A stretch of DNA of 64,000 nucleotides from Verrucomicrobiia bacterium (GCA_030427505.1 JAUICH010000014.1:1-64000); one strand, 5' to 3'; counted from the stretch's first letter, positions 9,646 to 18,859 are shown. A program made the numbers and translations. Notes: generated from the sequence alone by a model not told the origin.

Positions 9646-11121
9646 ATGCCGACTCCCTCTCCCTCTCCGTCTCCTGCTGACTCGTCTTCCTCCCCGTCCG
9701 CCATCGCGCCTTCCTCCGTAAAAATTTTACTGAACGCCACCGAAGCCGCGCCCGAAGTCCTCGTCCAGGGCTGGGTACGGACGAAGCGGGATTCCAAAGC
9801 CTTTTCCTTCATCGAGATCAACGACGGGTCCTGCCTGAAGAGCATTCAGGTCGTCGCGGACGCCGTGCTGCCGAACTACCAGTCGGAAATCGTGCACCTG
9901 CACACCGGCGCGGCGCTGGCGGTGCGGGGCGAACTGGTCGCCTCCCAGGGGCAGGGCCAAGCGTGGGAAATCGTGGCGCGCGAGGTCACGGTCTATGGGA
10001 ACGCGGACGAGTCCTACCCCTTGCAGAAAAAAGGCCACACGCCCGAGTTCCTCCGCAGCATCGCCCACCTGCGGCCGCGCTCGAACCTCTTCGGCTGCGT
10101 CTTCCGGGTGCGCAGCCGCCTCGCCTACGCCGTGCACCAGTTCTTCCAGGAGCGCGGCTTCATCTACGTGCACACCCCCATCATCACCGGCAGCGACTGC
10201 GAGGGCGCTGGCGAGATGTTCCGCGTCTCGCTCTCCGGTGGCGGAAACGGGAACACGAACGGTGACGGCTCAAATACCAAACCGGGAGACGCAAAGAAAG
10301 AGCCGGAGGCAGCAGAAGAATTCTTCGGCCGACCCACCTTCCTGACCGTGAGCGGCCAGTTGGAAGGGGAGGCTTTTGCTTGCGCCCTGTCGAACATCTA
10401 CACCTTCGGCCCGACGTTCCGTGCGGAAAACTCCCACACCACCCGCCACGCCAGCGAGTTCTGGATGATCGAACCCGAAATGGCCTTCTGCAACCTGGCG
10501 GGCGACATGGACCTTGCGGAGGAAATGGTGAAATACCTCGTCACCGATACCCTGGAACACTGCGCCGGCGACCTGGAACTGTTCGGCAAGTTCGTGGACA
10601 AAGACCTGCACAACCGGCTGAACTTCGTCCGCGAACGCCCCTTCGCCCGGGTCAGCTACACGGAAGCCATCGGGATTCTCCAGTCCAGCGGCAAGACCTT
10701 CGAATATCCCGTGGCCTACGGCCTGAACCTCCAGTCCGAGCACGAGCGTTACCTGACCGAGCAGCACTTCAAGTGCCCCGTGACCGTTCACGACTACCCG
10801 AAAGAGATCAAACCCTTCTACATGCGCCTGAACGACGATGATAAGACCGTCGCCGCCATGGACGTCCTGGTCCCCGGCATCGGCGAAATCGTCGGCGGCA
10901 GCCAGCGCGAAGAACGCCTCGACCTCCTGGAGAAAAACCTCGCCCACTACGGCCTGGACGAAGCCGATTACAGCTGGTACCTCGATCTCCGCCGCTACGG
11001 CAGCGTCCCCCACGCTGGCTTCGGCTTAGGCTTCGAACGCATGCTCATGTTCGTCACCGGCGTCCCCAACATCCGCGACGTCATCCCGTTCCCCCGTGTG
11101 CCGGGGTGGGCGGAGTTTTAG
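9646..11121 (+). CDS. asnS: Asparaginyl-tRNA synthetase
   Basis: Class IIb aminoacyl-tRNA synthetase, 491 aa, charging tRNA-Asn with asparagine in the cytoplasm. An N-terminal OB-fold (VLVQGWVRTKRDSKAFSFIE) reads the anticodon. The catalytic core contains motif 2 (FGPTFRAENSHTTRHASEFW) and the motif 3 region (GSVPHAGFGLGFERMLMFVT). FLTVSGQLEGEAFACALSNI is characteristic of AsnRS rather than AspRS. The first ~24 residues are Pro/Ser-rich and poorly conserved, encoded by a CTCCCT-like tract, so the true start may be an internal codon near 9720. A low-complexity Gly/Asn/Lys insert lies near residue 205. A dedicated AsnRS means Asn-tRNA need not be made by transamidation. Confidence 0.95.
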   Translation: MPTPSPSPSPADSSSSPSAIAPSSVKILLNATEAAPEVLVQGWVRTKRDSKAFSFIEINDGSCLKSIQVVADAVLPNYQSEIVHLHTGAALAVRGELVASQGQGQAWEIVAREVTVYGNADESYPLQKKGHTPEFLRSIAHLRPRSNLFGCVFRVRSRLAYAVHQFFQERGFIYVHTPIITGSDCEGAGEMFRVSLSGGGNGNTNGDGSNTKPGDAKKEPEAAEEFFGRPTFLTVSGQLEGEAFACALSNIYTFGPTFRAENSHTTRHASEFWMIEPEMAFCNLAGDMDLAEEMVKYLVTDTLEHCAGDLELFGKFVDKDLHNRLNFVRERPFARVSYTEAIGILQSSGKTFEYPVAYGLNLQSEHERYLTEQHFKCPVTVHDYPKEIKPFYMRLNDDDKTVAAMDVLVPGIGEIVGGSQREERLDLLEKNLAHYGLDEADYSWYLDLRRYGSVPHAGFGLGFERMLMFVTGVPNIRDVIPFPRVPGWAEF

Positions 11122-11224
11122 AACGAAAGATTACCGCCCGCGAATACTGGATGTGAAACTGGATTTCAATATGGTGAACTTGCTAATATAGGTAAGCCAA
11201 TAGGGCATTTTCACCGTTCTGACA

Positions 11225-11707
11225 ATGAACCCGACGGTCACACTTTACGATCCCGAAACTGAAACCTTTACAGATATTCCTGAGTCCGAATTGGCACCGG
11301 GAATGATGCGTGTAGAATTAGAAGGTCGCGACGGAGTTGTCTGGGTAGAAATAGGAAAATTAACACACTCCGAGTATCAGCATTCACCGTTCGGGGCTGA
11401 GAGGAGAGACCTTATCGAGATTATTCAGGAATCTTTTCCCGGCGTTTACGACAAGTCCTATAAATTTTGGGAGGATGGATTTCGGAGAGATGCAAATCCG
11501 GACAACGAAATCCGAATTTGGCTCCACATCGCGGAGATTTATTCGAAGTTTGCGAAGGGAAAGCCACTCGAATATCGAGGAGAATTGTTTTCGCTGGTGT
11601 TAGCCTGCAGCAATTGCGGCCGGGAAAGAATGAAATTTGTTTTCGAGTCGAAGTTGATCTCGGATGAAGAGATTGAAAAGGTAGTAGCCGAGTATTTTGA
11701 GTCGTAG
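11225..11707 (+). CDS. Hypothetical protein, lower GC than neighbours
   Basis: A 160-aa acidic protein of unknown function. A polar N-terminal strand region (TVTLYDPETETFTDIPESEL) leads into a helical middle (RRDLIEIIQESFPGVYDKSY) and a CSNCGRE pair of cysteines that could hold a metal. No signal peptide or membrane helix is present. The gene and its upstream 100 nt are clearly more AT-rich than the flanking asnS and hydrolase genes, which suggests recent acquisition. It has no close neighbour on its strand. No family was recognised. Confidence 0.6.
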   Translation: MNPTVTLYDPETETFTDIPESELAPGMMRVELEGRDGVVWVEIGKLTHSEYQHSPFGAERRDLIEIIQESFPGVYDKSYKFWEDGFRRDANPDNEIRIWLHIAEIYSKFAKGKPLEYRGELFSLVLACSNCGRERMKFVFESKLISDEEIEKVVAEYFES

Positions 11708-11823
11708 CAGTCCTCCAGCTTGGCAGGTCTTCGGAGGCCTCTTGATGGAAGCTCGTGCCTACGTAGAATTCACCGGGATCTTTAGACAGTGTGGAGCGCT
11801 GTCGATGGAGTAATTTTCCCAAA

Positions 11824-13638
11824 TCACTCCGGCTTCAGATCCATCTCACAGTCCGCATCCGGCGGCACGGGATCACCCGTTTCTTCCACGGGCTGGGTGA
11901 AGAGATAGCGCCAGACGTCTTCGTGGAGGTAGTTTCCTTGGTCGTCTTTGGCGGCGGCTTTGCCGGGTTGGACGCTGGAGTGGGCGCGTTTGGGGTCGTT
12001 GTTGACGTCGAAACCGGTGATGAGGCGGCGGGTGTGGCCGTAGGGGGCGGGGGTTTGGTCGACGTTGACGATGGGGCCGAACTCGGCTAAGCCGAGCATC
12101 TGCCAGGAACGGCAGTAGTGGTCGCCGGTCCAGCCGCCGTCGAGGACGTGGCTGAAACCGAAATAGCGGTTCGGCGGGGTGGCGGACTCGAGGCCCTGCC
12201 AGGATTCATACTGGTCGCGCGGGCCGCAGAACATGACAACGCGGGCGACTTTCTGATACTTCGCGAAGCGGGCGGAGGTGGTGGAGCCGTGGGAACTGCC
12301 GGACAAGATGACCTTGTCCCAGAGCAGGTCGCTTTGGTCTTCGTTCAGGAACTGGCCCCAGTTCCCTTCCGGGTGGTTAGCGGCCAGCCATTTCACGAAC
12401 TGGATGGAACGCTCCGCCATGCTGTCTGGGCGCGGGATATCGACCAACTCGCTGGCGTCCTGGCCGGTGGCGGCTTCCAGGCGAATGTCGCCGAGGGTGT
12501 TCCCGTCGTTGATGCGGTCTTTCGGAACCAGGGAGAACCAGCCGTTCGCGTAGTGCGGGCGGATGCCGTGCAGGCCGTAGCTGGAGATGCGCTCGAAGAG
12601 GCCCTGGTTGTAGCCCATGAGCCAGATGACGAGCTGGCCCTTCGGCTCCACGCGGGTATCGACCACGGCGTTTTCGACATCGGTGGGTTTGCCGTTCTTT
12701 TCGGTAAAGGTGAAGCGAATCTCGGGGTGTTCCTGAGTGCGGGGATCGATCTCGCTGGCCCGGGCGGTCAGGTCGTAGCGGCGTCCACCGAGCCGGGGGG
12801 CGAGGAACTTCGCCACCTGCTGGCCGAGGAACACGTTGCCCGGCTCGTGGAAGTGGACGTCCTCCGGCTTCTGCAATTCGTCCAGCAGGGGGAGGATGGC
12901 GGTGTAAAGATCGTCGATGGCGACGCCGTGCTTTTCCATGATCGCGGCGGCGGCGGTGTTGCGTTCCACGATGGAGGCGGCGGTGTATTTCTTATCCGGC
13001 ACGTCCGGGATGGGCGTGGTGGAAGCCCAAATGACGGTGGCGCCGGTCTGCTGAAGGCGCTCGACTAGGGTCTCCAGGCGCTGGGTGTAGTCGGCCAGGG
13101 GCGTGGCGCGGTCGTGGATGCCGAAGTTGAAGTGAATGACGTCCCACTTTCCGTCGCCAAGCCAGACGTCCAGCTTTTCCAGACCCCGGGCGGTGGGCCC
13201 GCAATTGGCCGGAGCGCGATGCACGTTGGCTTGGCCCGCCAGTTCCTGGCGCACGGTCTGGGTATAGGCGCGGGACACGGAATCGCCAATCAAGAGCACG
13301 CGCGGCAGGGCCGAGTCGTCTTCCACAAAATCCCAGGCATTCGATTCCCCGGCGACCTTCTGGCGCTTGTGAATGGGCAGATAGAAGTCCCCCAATTCCG
13401 CCTGAAGCACCTTTTCCCAAGCCTGCTGCTCAGGCGGCAGCTTTTTCACCCAGGCCTGGTATTTCTTGTCGAGTTCAGCCTCCGCCTTGGCCTTCTGCGC
13501 CGCCGCTTCCTCGGCATTGGTGGGTTCATTTGAAGCGCCGTCCTGCGCCCGCGCGAAGGGAGCGAGCGAAAACGTCAGGGCCAGCGCGGTGAGGGTGAGG
13601 ATCGAAGAGAGGCGGAGGCGTGGGATGATTCTAGGCAT
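11824..13638 (-). CDS. Secreted SGNH-hydrolase / alpha-beta hydrolase fusion
   Basis: About 604 aa, starting at the ATG at 13638, which is followed at once by a signal peptide (SSILTLTALALTFSLAPFAR then AQ). The frame is open upstream to 13908, but that extension overlaps the divergent gene. The N-terminal half is an SGNH/GDSL hydrolase: block I LIGDSVSRAY, block III-like HFNFGIHD, and a late acidic/His pair in PEDVHFHEPGN. The C-terminal half looks like a BPSS1187-type alpha/beta hydrolase, with a nucleophile elbow ILSGSSHGS and later His residues in GYTHRR-like and DVWRYLF contexts. Two serine-esterase folds in one exported chain suggest sequential deacylation of a polysaccharide or ester substrate. 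The substrate is unknown. Confidence 0.75.
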   Translation of the reverse strand: MPRIIPRLRLSSILTLTALALTFSLAPFARAQDGASNEPTNAEEAAAQKAKAEAELDKKYQAWVKKLPPEQQAWEKVLQAELGDFYLPIHKRQKVAGESNAWDFVEDDSALPRVLLIGDSVSRAYTQTVRQELAGQANVHRAPANCGPTARGLEKLDVWLGDGKWDVIHFNFGIHDRATPLADYTQRLETLVERLQQTGATVIWASTTPIPDVPDKKYTAASIVERNTAAAAIMEKHGVAIDDLYTAILPLLDELQKPEDVHFHEPGNVFLGQQVAKFLAPRLGGRRYDLTARASEIDPRTQEHPEIRFTFTEKNGKPTDVENAVVDTRVEPKGQLVIWLMGYNQGLFERISSYGLHGIRPHYANGWFSLVPKDRINDGNTLGDIRLEAATGQDASELVDIPRPDSMAERSIQFVKWLAANHPEGNWGQFLNEDQSDLLWDKVILSGSSHGSTTSARFAKYQKVARVVMFCGPRDQYESWQGLESATPPNRYFGFSHVLDGGWTGDHYCRSWQMLGLAEFGPIVNVDQTPAPYGHTRRLITGFDVNNDPKRAHSSVQPGKAAAKDDQGNYLHEDVWRYLFTQPVEETGDPVPPDADCEMDLKPE

Positions 13639-13806
13639 GGGGATTGCGTGGTTGGGCGTTTCGGGGAGAGAATGGAAGATCAGCCTACAGTGGTCCGAGA
13701 AGTCCGGCAAGAGTGGTGGAGTGGCGGTCGAGGGTTCGTTGCAGGAGCGTCGCCGCTCCTCTTCTTCATTCTCGCGAAAGCCTCCTTTTCTGGTATCATT
13801 CTTCCA

Positions 13807-14043
13807 ATGAGTTCCCTGAGTGAGAGAGCCCTCCAGCGTAAAGACTGGCCGGTGCGAAAGTTCGAAAGCCTTGACGCCATGCGGCGGCGGCAGATTATCG
13901 ACTGGCAATCCCTCACTGGCGAAGAACGCCGTCAGGCTGCCTGGGAACTGGCGCGGGATTACTGGATAAACGTTAAGGGCAAATCAGAGGATGAACTCCG
14001 ACTTCAAAGATCTGTTGGTCATTCTCGATCAGGAAGGCGTTAG
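13807..14043 (+). CDS. Small charged protein paired with nucleotidyltransferase
   Basis: A 78-aa basic, helical protein (SSLSERALQRKDWPVRKFES start; core MRRRQIIDWQSLTGEERRQA). It overlaps the next gene by 53 nt in another frame, which is typical of tightly coupled two-gene modules. It has no recognised domain; position and size suggest the antitoxin or partner half of a toxin-antitoxin-like pair. A TATCAT box lies only 8 nt before the ATG, so the mRNA may be leaderless or nearly so. The role is inferred from context only. Confidence 0.6.
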   Translation: MSSLSERALQRKDWPVRKFESLDAMRRRQIIDWQSLTGEERRQAAWELARDYWINVKGKSEDELRLQRSVGHSRSGRR

Positions 14044-14419
14044 GTATTTGGTCGTTGGCGGTTACGCCGTTATCCACTACTCGCAGCCTCGATACACCAA
14101 GGACCTCGATGTCTGGCTGGAGCCGAGCCCGGAGAACGCGGTGAGGGTGATGAGGGCCTTTGCCACATTCGGCATTTCTACTTTTGGATTGAGCCGGGAG
14201 GATTTCGAGGTGGAAGGCACTCAGCTCAGTGTGGGCGTGCCGCCCGTCGCCATCGATTTTTTGCCAGGTGTCGAATTCGCACAAGCCTGGGAACGCCGGG
14301 AGATATCGGATATGGACAGCATTCCCGTCAACTACCTATCTCGGCTCGACCTCATCGCCGCAAAGAGAACGGCGGGACGGCCTGTTGACCTCGCGGATCT
14401 CGACGAACTGGAACGGTGA
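13991..14419 (+). CDS. AbiEii/DUF6036-like nucleotidyltransferase
   Basis: A 142-aa minimal nucleotidyltransferase-fold protein. The pattern VRYLVVGGYAVIHYSQPR then YTKDLDVWL gives the G-G core and the D-x-D metal-binding pair, and VAIDFLPGV provides the third acidic residue. This arrangement is typical of the AbiEii/type IV toxin and DUF6036 families. The C-terminus (LDLIAAKRTAGRPVDLADLD) matches the conserved 'LI..K...GR..D..D' helix of these proteins. It begins inside the preceding 78-aa gene. It may act as a toxin that modifies tRNA or protein, or be a domesticated enzyme. The catalytic residues appear intact. Confidence 0.75.
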   Translation: MNSDFKDLLVILDQEGVRYLVVGGYAVIHYSQPRYTKDLDVWLEPSPENAVRVMRAFATFGISTFGLSREDFEVEGTQLSVGVPPVAIDFLPGVEFAQAWERREISDMDSIPVNYLSRLDLIAAKRTAGRPVDLADLDELER

Positions 14420-14565
14420 GGGAAGCTTGAAAGTCAGTGGGTTCTCGTTTGGGCGACATTTAAGACGAACCGCTATTCACCAATCCCCCGTCCACGAGAA
14501 GGCGATTTGGACAGAGAAACTTGCTTTGATTCTGCTCCAAATACCGTTTTGATAGCGGCCCGGTA

Positions 14566-16224
14566 ATGAAATATCTCCTCCTTCTCCCAACCCTTATTTG
14601 GGCATCCAGCGCCGGCGCTCCGCTGTTGGCCCAGGAAACTTCCTTCCAGGAAACCATCGAAGCCGAGCCCTACGAGATGTCTGCCCGGATGGGGCGGTCG
14701 CGTTTTAAAGACGGTATGGTGATCCAACTGGATGAGAAAGACGCGGAGAAATTCACGTTCAAGAAGCAGGCGTCCGATCTGGGGGCCGGGTCCGTCGCGG
14801 TGCAGACGAATGCGAGTAAACTGTGGTTCTTCTTTTCCGATGACGCGCTGGCCTTCGTGGACTGCGTGGTGTCGTCAGGCTATGACGTGACGGGGGTGGA
14901 TGGGCAGGCGGTGGGCCTTCCAAAAACCGATTCCATATCGCTGACCCTGACCAAACACCCACAGTGGAAGTCGCTGAAGGTTTCGCCAGGCGCGGTGATG
15001 GCCGTCGAGGGCACGGGGAACGCGGTGGCGGACTATACCGCGATTCCCTTTACGGACTACTGCTGGGTGTGCTTTGGCGGGAATAGCAAGGACGCCTACT
15101 TCGGAATTCTGGCGGTCTCGCGGGATGACGGTAGCGCGAAGTGGCTGGAGTGCCATCGCGTGGGCACGGGACTGCGGCGGGATCAGGCCGGGGCCTACCG
15201 GGCCGTGATCCGGTCCCAGAGTAATGACGCGGAATTGAACCGCGCCGTCCAGTTCGGGCGGCTGCCCTTGCGGGCGAAGCGCCCCGTCCTGACGGAAATC
15301 GGGGAGCGGTATGTCTATGGCGTTATTGATAAGCGGGACCGGCTGGAGACGCGGAACACGGCCTACCTCTTGAAAGACCTGGGCGCTATCCGCACCGTGA
15401 CCGGCTACCACGCCGAGGCGGCGAAGTGGAATGAAAAGGAACTCGCGCTCATGAAGAGCCAGTTCTCCAACGACAAGGTGGAGTTACTTTCAGCGTATGT
15501 GAGGCTAAGCGGTTCCCTGGCCAAGAGCGGTCAGTTCGAGGCCGCGAAAAGCGTCCTCGTTGAGTCCATGGATCTGTCGGGTGAAGTCGATAACTTCAAC
15601 TGGACCTTTATGCACCAGCAGACCGTTGGCGAGGTGACTTTTGGCCTGAAGAACTACGCTTCCGCCGTGCAGATTTTTTCGGACCTGGCGGCGAAAGCGG
15701 GGGAGGCCAAGTATAAGGTGAACGAACTGCAATGCCGGATTTTCCAGGCCACCGCGCAGATCGCGATGGGGCATCCGGAGGAGGCGAAGGCCACGCTGAA
15801 GCAGGCAATCGAGATCGCGCAGAGCGATAAGAAACGGTTCCACGACACGTTCAAGATCGCCTTCGCGTTGGCGGCCGCGGGCGACTTGGAAACCGCCCTG
15901 AAATACGCGCCGGCGTCTAACAATAAGAACTCGGTGACCTACATGGAGATCGCGCGGATGGCGATTCTCTACAACCTGGGTAGGACGGACGAGGCCGTGA
16001 AACTGGCGACGACTTTTGAGAAGCGGCTGGACGAGCAGGCGAACCTGCGGACGGACATGGACCCCATTCATGTCCAGATGATCAGCGCTCTCGCCAAGCG
16101 GACGCCCGAGGCGATCTCGAAGCTTCAGGAACAGTGGGCGATTCATGGGGACACCCTCAGGAAACAGCCCCTGGAAAATTGGAACAGCGCGGTGGTGTTT
16201 TCCCAGACAATGAAGCTGCTGTAA
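14566..16224 (+). CDS. Secreted TPR-like hypothetical protein
   Basis: A 552-aa exported protein with a signal peptide (MKYLLLLPTLIWASSAGAPL, then LAQ). The N-terminal ~200 residues form an unrecognised beta-rich domain (FTDYCWVCFGGNSKDAYFGI). From about residue 260 onward the sequence is helical in TPR-like pairs with A/G/Y spacing (AALKDLGAIRT-like, YASAVQIFSDLAAKAGE, HPEEAKATLKQAIEIA, LGRTDEAVKLATTFE). Such proteins usually act as scaffolds in the periplasm or outer membrane. It follows the nucleotidyltransferase gene after 146 nt with no clear operon link. Confidence 0.65.
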   Translation: MKYLLLLPTLIWASSAGAPLLAQETSFQETIEAEPYEMSARMGRSRFKDGMVIQLDEKDAEKFTFKKQASDLGAGSVAVQTNASKLWFFFSDDALAFVDCVVSSGYDVTGVDGQAVGLPKTDSISLTLTKHPQWKSLKVSPGAVMAVEGTGNAVADYTAIPFTDYCWVCFGGNSKDAYFGILAVSRDDGSAKWLECHRVGTGLRRDQAGAYRAVIRSQSNDAELNRAVQFGRLPLRAKRPVLTEIGERYVYGVIDKRDRLETRNTAYLLKDLGAIRTVTGYHAEAAKWNEKELALMKSQFSNDKVELLSAYVRLSGSLAKSGQFEAAKSVLVESMDLSGEVDNFNWTFMHQQTVGEVTFGLKNYASAVQIFSDLAAKAGEAKYKVNELQCRIFQATAQIAMGHPEEAKATLKQAIEIAQSDKKRFHDTFKIAFALAAAGDLETALKYAPASNNKNSVTYMEIARMAILYNLGRTDEAVKLATTFEKRLDEQANLRTDMDPIHVQMISALAKRTPEAISKLQEQWAIHGDTLRKQPLENWNSAVVFSQTMKLL

Positions 16225-16368
16225 AGGCGCTGGAGCGCGGAGCATTCCGCCGGATCGCCCCGAGAAGATCCGGGTGCCGGAAATCACGAGGGCAGACCGC
16301 GCCGGGTATTCGCGTTCTTCGGAATGGCCCGCTAACTGCTGCTCCATCCCTACGTGATCGCCTCATGA

Positions 16369-17430
16369 ATGAAACGCCCTGGACATCAACTCCTTATCGG
16401 GTCTCTGTTTTTTCTGCTCACAGTCGCCATCTCGACGACTGGCTACATGATGGCGGGCTGGAATTTTGTCGACGCCTTCTACATGGTGATCATCACCGCC
16501 TTTGGAGTCGGCTATGGGGAGGTGCACCCCATCGAGGGCACGGGACTGAAGTTTTTCACCATCGGCGCCATCTTCACGGGCTGCACTTCCATCATCTACA
16601 TCACCGGCGCTTTCATCCAGTTTCTAACTGAAGGCCAAATCCTCCGCGCCCTGGGCGTCCGAAAGATGACCAAAGAACTCAACTCACTGAACAAGCACGC
16701 TATCGTCTGCGGCTTTGGCCGGATCGGCCGCATGGTGGCCACGGATCTGACGCGGCACGGCTACCCGTTCGTCATCATCGAACGGGAACCCGCCCGCTAC
16801 GCCGAACTCAGGGCGGAGGGCTACTACGCCATCCTCGGCGACGCGACCTCAGAGGCCACGCTGAAGGAAGCCGGCATCGAGCGGGCGGCATCGCTGGCCA
16901 CCGTCCTGCCCAGTGACGCGGCGAACGTTTTCATTACCCTCAGTGCGCGGAACTTAAACCGGAAACTCCACATCATCGCGCGGGGTATCATGCCAGAGAC
17001 GGAGGGAAAGCTGAAGCAGGCCGGAGCGGACCGGGTAGTGCTGCCTGCCCACATCGGCGCGGAGCGGATTGCCAGCCACATCCTGCACCCTTCGGCGTCC
17101 GCCTTCATGGAAGATTCGTTTGGAGATTCCCATCTCGCCGAAAGGCTCTCCGAATGGGGCGTGCACGTGGAAGAGATCCCCATTCCAGCGGACTCCAGCC
17201 TGGTGGGATCCTCCCTCGAAACCTTGGAAACCAGGGGCAGCAGTGCCTTTCTCATCGTTGCCATTCGGCGCCAGGAAGGCCTCGTCCTCTTCCGCCCCAG
17301 TCTGGATACCTTGATTCGTTCCAACGATGTCCTGGTCGTCATGTGCCATGACGGTACCGTGCCCGAATTCACTAAGCGCCACCTTTCTAAGAAACAATTT
17401 CTCTACCGGGGGACTCAGTACCACCGCTGA
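16369..17430 (+). CDS. Two-TM potassium channel with RCK (TrkA-N/C) domains
   Basis: A 353-aa K+ channel subunit of the MthK/Kch type. TM1 is LLIGSLFFLLTVAISTTGYM; the pore loop reads TAFGVGYGE, with GYGE in place of the usual GYGD; TM2 is FFTIGAIFTGCTSIIYITGA. The cytoplasmic RCK_N domain starts near residue 108 with the Rossmann motif GFGRIGR and the acidic IIERE that ends beta-2. RCK_C (SSAFLIVAIRRQEGLVLFRP) closes the protein. The RCK domains would gate the pore in response to nucleotides or Ca2+. It is convergent with the minus-strand MoxR operon (68-nt gap). Function as a channel is well supported; the ligand is unknown. Confidence 0.88.
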   Translation: MKRPGHQLLIGSLFFLLTVAISTTGYMMAGWNFVDAFYMVIITAFGVGYGEVHPIEGTGLKFFTIGAIFTGCTSIIYITGAFIQFLTEGQILRALGVRKMTKELNSLNKHAIVCGFGRIGRMVATDLTRHGYPFVIIEREPARYAELRAEGYYAILGDATSEATLKEAGIERAASLATVLPSDAANVFITLSARNLNRKLHIIARGIMPETEGKLKQAGADRVVLPAHIGAERIASHILHPSASAFMEDSFGDSHLAERLSEWGVHVEEIPIPADSSLVGSSLETLETRGSSAFLIVAIRRQEGLVLFRPSLDTLIRSNDVLVVMCHDGTVPEFTKRHLSKKQFLYRGTQYHR

Positions 17431-17498
17431 AGGGAAGTCTATCAATTGGAGCGATACAGCTCCGATGGACTGAGAGCGTAAAACTCTGGTCTCCGCCT

Positions 17499-18854
17499 TT
17501 AGCGGTGTTTCTCCACAATATCGGAAGTGTATTGGATGACCTTGACGCCTTCAAACGCGTCGGTTTCCACGGTGATGGGAACGTCGCCAAAGAGCTTCTG
17601 AAGCAGAGTCTTAACCTCCGTGTTGCTGCCATCTGAGCCGGAGTGACGAAAGAGCACCGCGCCGTCGCTCTGCTGGTGCAGGGTCCACTGGGGAAGAGGG
17701 AAGTCGCGCAGGGAGTGGGTAACCTCAATATTGTTCAGCCATTCTCCCGTGGCGGTGCGGAAGCGAACGGGAGGACGGCCGGACAGACCGTGCAGCACGG
17801 GCTCCGGGCCGGAGCAGTCCAGCGAAGCAAAGTCGCCCGTCCGGTAGCGGAGTAAGGGCAGGCAGAAATTGAACCCGCCCGTTAGCGTGATCTCGCCCCG
17901 GCCACCAGGCTCCACGGCGTGATCTTCGGGATCGAGGATCTCGACCCACATGCCGGGCTGCAGGAGGACGTGCCCGCCTGCCGAGGGATCGAAGACCGCG
18001 ATGGGCCCGGCTTCGTTCATGGAGTAGAGGTCCAGCACGGGGCATTGAAAGCGGTCTTCCAGCGCCGTGCGCAGGGCGGGCAGCAAGGTCATGGAAGTGC
18101 TGAGAATGGCCCTGGGTTGGCAAGTAAGAGCGGGAAGGGTGAGCAGTTCGGCAAAGGAAATGGGATCGCCCGCGATGACCTCCGGGGCGAGGGCATTCAG
18201 GTAGGGCGCGCGGTCCGCAGCGTCCCGCCAGTCGTCCGGATGCAGATTGATCTTGGCCAGTCCTGCTTCGTCTAGTACCGGCGTGACGGACACGTAAGTA
18301 AAACACTTCCGCTGCATGCCTAGCAGCACCACGCCCACCGTGCCGCGGCGGGCGGTTAGGGAAATGCCGAAGCGTTTCAGGGCGCGCATGTGAAAGGCCA
18401 GGTAGCTCGCGGCAACAGTCGGGTGCGACGGAAGCAGCAGGGGATGGCCGGAGGTACCGCTGGTGCGGAAATTGATCATCCGTTCCACCGGCACGGAGTC
18501 CGGAACGAAGCTGGCGATATCGCGGCTTAGTTCGGAGCGGGAGACGGGTTCAATGTCCGAAAAGCGGCTGGGCCGGGTGCCCAGCGAGCGATAGTAGGGC
18601 ACCTCGGCAAAGCAGTGGTCCGTGAAGTCGTCCAGCCAGTCAGGTGGTGCGCCGGGCTTCCAACTGATGGGGGCATCCAGTGTGCGCTCGCAGAATTCCG
18701 AAATCTGGACGACTTCCTCGGGGAACAGGCGATTGCCGCTCTGGTTGCGGTAAATGGGGGCATTGGGGTGCTCACGCAGGAACTGCAACATCTTCCGGCC
18801 GTGCTCCGTGAGCGCCGGGTAGCGGTCTTCGTCCGTGGGCTCAAGGTCGCGCAT
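17499..18854 (-). CDS. PaaK-like adenylate-forming enzyme (AMP ligase)
   Basis: A 451-aa member of the phenylacetate-CoA ligase/coenzyme F390 synthetase branch of ANL adenylating enzymes. The A3 loop TSGTSGHP lies at residues 131-138. A later YSMNEAGP matches the A5 position, and LLRYRTGDF is the A7-like motif with the ribose-binding Asp. The C-terminal domain is short, with no obvious A10 Lys, so thioesterification may differ from PaaK. It is the last gene of the six-gene minus-strand operon, 5 nt after the small unknown protein. It probably activates a carboxylate (acid or peptide C-terminus) as the adenylate. The substrate is unknown. Confidence 0.8.
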   Translation of the reverse strand: MRDLEPTDEDRYPALTEHGRKMLQFLREHPNAPIYRNQSGNRLFPEEVVQISEFCERTLDAPISWKPGAPPDWLDDFTDHCFAEVPYYRSLGTRPSRFSDIEPVSRSELSRDIASFVPDSVPVERMINFRTSGTSGHPLLLPSHPTVAASYLAFHMRALKRFGISLTARRGTVGVVLLGMQRKCFTYVSVTPVLDEAGLAKINLHPDDWRDAADRAPYLNALAPEVIAGDPISFAELLTLPALTCQPRAILSTSMTLLPALRTALEDRFQCPVLDLYSMNEAGPIAVFDPSAGGHVLLQPGMWVEILDPEDHAVEPGGRGEITLTGGFNFCLPLLRYRTGDFASLDCSGPEPVLHGLSGRPPVRFRTATGEWLNNIEVTHSLRDFPLPQWTLHQQSDGAVLFRHSGSDGSNTEVKTLLQKLFGDVPITVETDAFEGVKVIQYTSDIVEKHR

Positions 18855-18859
18855 ACTGG

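Noticed and set aside
13639-13908. N-terminal extension of the SGNH/alpha-beta hydrolase fusion
   Set aside because: It runs into the divergent gene and lacks the signal peptide that appears directly after the ATG at 13638.
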